A stretch of DNA of 6,561 nt, from assembly GCA_002398845.1 (NCBI GenBank), contig DHBY01000054.1:1-6561 (forward strand), read 5' to 3'. Of this stretch, positions 3,998-6,561 are shown in pieces. Below the pieces are notes generated by a model. That model saw nothing but the letters and a program-made list of their open reading frames with translations. It made no database searches and had not been told where the DNA came from. Numbering within the stretch: position 1 is the first letter of the stretch; the number at the start of each line of letters is the position of its first letter. The stretch is from Firmicutes bacterium UBA4916. GTDB lineage: Bacteria; Bacillota; Clostridia; Tissierellales; Tepidimicrobiaceae. A program made the translations under genes and the position numbers.

Positions 3998-6561
3998 ATG
4001 TTAAATATAAATGAGAATATATTATTAAATAGAGCTGGAGATTATTCTACCTATATTAAGGGCAGAAGTTACTATAGTGAAGGTAGAGTAACTGAAATAA
4101 GATCCAATTTTGAGAAGAATTATTTTGAAAGTATTGTTAAGGGAAGTTCAAATTATCGAGTTTCTATAAGATTTGATGATAGGGGAGAGATAATATTTTC
4201 AGATTGTACATGCCCTGCTTATAAAAAATACACAGGGGATTGTAAACATATAGTTGCTACCCTTCAATGTATAAGGAATTTGGATTTATCAGGGAAGTTA
4301 CAAAAAAAGGATGATGTAGAAAGCGTATTAAATATAATAGATTCTTATAGACAAAGCTATGAAGAAGAAAAAAAACCTTTAAACTTGGAGCTTAATTATG
4401 AATTTAATTTAAACCAATACTATGGCATAGAAGGGTCTTCATATTTAAATTTAAGAATAGGAGAAGATAGGCTATATGTAGTAAAAAGCATGAAAAAGTT
4501 TTTAGAAGCTTTAAATGAAGGACAAGATATGGAATTTGGGAAACACTTTATTTTTTCTCCTTATAAGCATAAATTTAAAGATGAGGACAAGGAAATTATT
4601 GATTTTTTAATGCTTTTATATGAAAATGACGAAATAAATAATAATGGATATAATGCGTACAATTCAAGAAGTATATTTAAAGCCAAAAATCTTTTGTTTA
4701 CACCTTTTGCACTTAAAAAGTTTTTAAGCCTTATGAAAGGTAGAAGTTTTAATGCTAGGATTATGGATAAAAATTATAACGATATAACCATAACAGAGGA
4801 AGAAATACCTTTAGATATGGACATTCAGGAAAATGGAAAAGATTTAATGATTAAACTTAATGCTGAAGATTCTTTAATTCCTCTTACTTCTGATGGAGAA
4901 TATTTCTTCGGTTATAATAAAATATATAGATTACCTAAAAACCAAAGTAAAAAAATACTGCCGCTTTATAATGAAATAATCGCTAAAGGAAATGGTGTTT
5001 TAAAAGTTCCCGATAGATATAAAGAGTCGTTTATATCAGAAGTTCTTCCCAATGTAAAGAATGCAGTCAATTTAAATATAGATGAAAAGGTAGAAGAAAC
5101 AATATATAATCCAGAACTTAGAACTGAGATTTATCTTGATAGACAAGGCAATATTGTTACAGGAAAAGTTGATTTTGTATATGGAGATATAACCATAAAT
5201 CCTTTTAGTTCTATGAAAAATAATTTAAGGGATAAAAATAGAATATTATTAAGGGATATTGAAAAAGAAAGGTATATTCTTAGACTTTTGGAGGAAAGTG
5301 AATTTAAGGTTAGGGATGGGGCAATATTTATGGAGGAAGAAGAAAAAATATTTGACTTTATATATGATATTATCCCTAGACTCCAGAAACATTGTGATAT
5401 ATATTATTCAGAAAACTTTAAGAATCTAAAACTTAGAGATTCTTCTTATTTTTCGGGTGGTATAAGACTTAGTGATACCTTGGATATGTTAGAGTTTGAT
5501 TTTGAAATAGATGGAATAGATAGGGAAGAGTTAGATAAAGTATTCAAAGCATTGAAGGAGAAGAAAAAATATTATAGATTAGAGGATGGTTCTTTTTTGC
5601 CTCTTGATAATACAGATTTAGAAAATATGGGGAATATGATAGAATACCTTAATATAAGTAAAGCAGATTTTGAAAAAGACATTATATCTATACCTAAGTT
5701 TAGGGCTATGTATTTAGATAAATATTTAGAAGAAAAAAGAATAGATTTTATAAAGGAAAATGTAAATTTTAAAAAACTTGTTAAAGATGTAAATGAATCA
5801 GGAGATATAAAATATGAAATTCCTAAGGAATTGGATGGAATACTTAGGGATTATCAAAAATTTGGATTTAGATGGCTTAAGACATTGTCTAGATATGGTT
5901 TTGGTGGTATATTAGCTGATGATATGGGATTAGGGAAAACTCTGCAAGTTATTACATTTTTATTGTCGGAAAAAAAAGAAAGAGGCTCAGTTCCTTCTCT
6001 TGTAATTGTACCCACTTCATTAGTATATAACTGGGAAGCAGAGGTGGAAAAGTTTGCAGTTGATCTTAAAGTTTTAGTAGTTGCAGGCAGCAAAGAGGAA
6101 AGGAAAAAGCTTATCGAAGATATAGCTGATTATGATATAGTTATAACATCTTATCCACTTATTAGAAGAGATATAGAACTATATCAGGACTTCAATTTTA
6201 GATATTGCATATTAGATGAAGCACAGCATATAAAAAATTATAATTCTTTAAATGCAAAATCTGTTAAAAGCATAAAAGCTAGTAATTATTTTGCTTTAAC
6301 TGGTACTCCCATGGAGAATTCGCTAATGGAATTATGGTCTATTTTTGATTTTTTAATGCCAGGTTATCTATTGTCAAATAAAAAATTTGCAGAACGATAT
6401 GAAAAACCAATTATTAAAGAGCAAGATAGTAGGGCTCTTAAGGATTTAAATAATCATATAAAACCTTTTATTCTAAGGCGAATTAAAAAAGATGTATTAA
6501 AAGAACTACCCGATAAGATAGAACAAAAAATAGTAGTAGATATGACAAAAGAACAAAAAAA
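3998..6561 (+). CDS. SWIM zinc-finger SNF2-family DNA helicase/translocase (3' truncated by window edge)
   Basis: The frame is open for 854 codons from ATG 3998 (GAGGTG ribosome binding site at 3988-3993) to the window end with no stop. This is a predicted ATP-driven double-stranded DNA translocase of the bacterial HepA/SNF2 type, cytoplasmic. Domains in order: a SWIM zinc finger with CxC...CxH (Cys70, Cys72, Cys82, His84), a long SNF2-associated middle region (about 100-600), then the first RecA-like ATPase lobe. Visible motifs: LRDYQKFGFRWL (616-627), Walker A DDMGLGKT (641-648), motif Ia VPTSLVYNW (671-679), Walker B DEAQ (740-743), motif III LTGTP (767-771), and PFILRR (823-828). The second lobe (motifs IV-VI) lies beyond the window; relatives are roughly 1,050-1,100 residues, so about 200 or more are missing. 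The DNA target and cellular role are not known; no nuclease, methylase or defence partner is visible nearby. Confidence 0.95.
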   Translation, partial: MLNINENILLNRAGDYSTYIKGRSYYSEGRVTEIRSNFEKNYFESIVKGSSNYRVSIRFDDRGEIIFSDCTCPAYKKYTGDCKHIVATLQCIRNLDLSGKLQKKDDVESVLNIIDSYRQSYEEEKKPLNLELNYEFNLNQYYGIEGSSYLNLRIGEDRLYVVKSMKKFLEALNEGQDMEFGKHFIFSPYKHKFKDEDKEIIDFLMLLYENDEINNNGYNAYNSRSIFKAKNLLFTPFALKKFLSLMKGRSFNARIMDKNYNDITITEEEIPLDMDIQENGKDLMIKLNAEDSLIPLTSDGEYFFGYNKIYRLPKNQSKKILPLYNEIIAKGNGVLKVPDRYKESFISEVLPNVKNAVNLNIDEKVEETIYNPELRTEIYLDRQGNIVTGKVDFVYGDITINPFSSMKNNLRDKNRILLRDIEKERYILRLLEESEFKVRDGAIFMEEEEKIFDFIYDIIPRLQKHCDIYYSENFKNLKLRDSSYFSGGIRLSDTLDMLEFDFEIDGIDREELDKVFKALKEKKKYYRLEDGSFLPLDNTDLENMGNMIEYLNISKADFEKDIISIPKFRAMYLDKYLEEKRIDFIKENVNFKKLVKDVNESGDIKYEIPKELDGILRDYQKFGFRWLKTLSRYGFGGILADDMGLGKTLQVITFLLSEKKERGSVPSLVIVPTSLVYNWEAEVEKFAVDLKVLVVAGSKEERKKLIEDIADYDIVITSYPLIRRDIELYQDFNFRYCILDEAQHIKNYNSLNAKSVKSIKASNYFALTGTPMENSLMELWSIFDFLMPGYLLSNKKFAERYEKPIIKEQDSRALKDLNNHIKPFILRRIKKDVLKELPDKIEQKIVVDMTKEQK

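Noticed and set aside
5854..6093. Minus-strand ORF of 79 codons inside the helicase.
   Set aside because: It lies wholly antisense to the conserved Walker A region of the SNF2 helicase, so it is a shadow of a real gene.
3998..6561. SNF2 helicase as part of a phage-defence system (DISARM- or DndE/Brx-like).
   Set aside because: No nuclease, methyltransferase, phospholipase D or DUF1998 partner is adjacent, and SWIM/SNF2 proteins of this architecture are common stand-alone genes in Clostridia.

Overview
The window is AT-rich chromosomal DNA with strong AGGAGG/GAGGTG-type ribosome binding sites, TATAAT -10 boxes and AT-biased codons. This points to a low-GC Firmicute, probably a member of the Clostridia; the sequence gives no finer placement. 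There are no rRNA or tRNA genes, CRISPR arrays, insertion sequences or phage structural genes, and most of it reads as ordinary core chromosome.

Layout, left to right. (1) The 3' end of an unrecognised plus-strand gene (1-329). (2) A PfkB-family hexose-phosphate kinase of the 1-phosphofructokinase/tagatose-6-phosphate kinase type (482-1417, TTG start). (3) A shared hairpin terminator, 1423-1453. (4) A convergent minus-strand gene (1439 to about 2728). It fuses a THEP1-type P-loop NTPase to a class I SAM-dependent methyltransferase. Its Walker A motif lies upstream of the first ATG/GTG/TTG in frame, so a naive start call (ATG at 2605) cuts off the nucleotide-binding loop. (5) A 233-bp divergent intergenic region. 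(6) A small DUF2007-type protein (2962-3234) followed by a terminator. (7) A coiled-coil protein built on 21-bp tandem repeats (3502-3885). (8) The first 854 codons of a large SWIM/SNF2 helicase (3998 to the window edge), open to the end with no stop.

The genes do not form one obvious operon or pathway. The kinase and the NTPase-methyltransferase converge on one terminator. The coiled-coil gene and the helicase gene are each preceded by the same 11-base extended -10 sequence at almost the same distance from the start codon, which suggests similar sigma-A-type promoters and independent transcription. No defence island or new multi-gene system is evident. The points most worth a second look are the NTPase-methyltransferase fusion with its anomalous start and the repeat-built coiled-coil protein.
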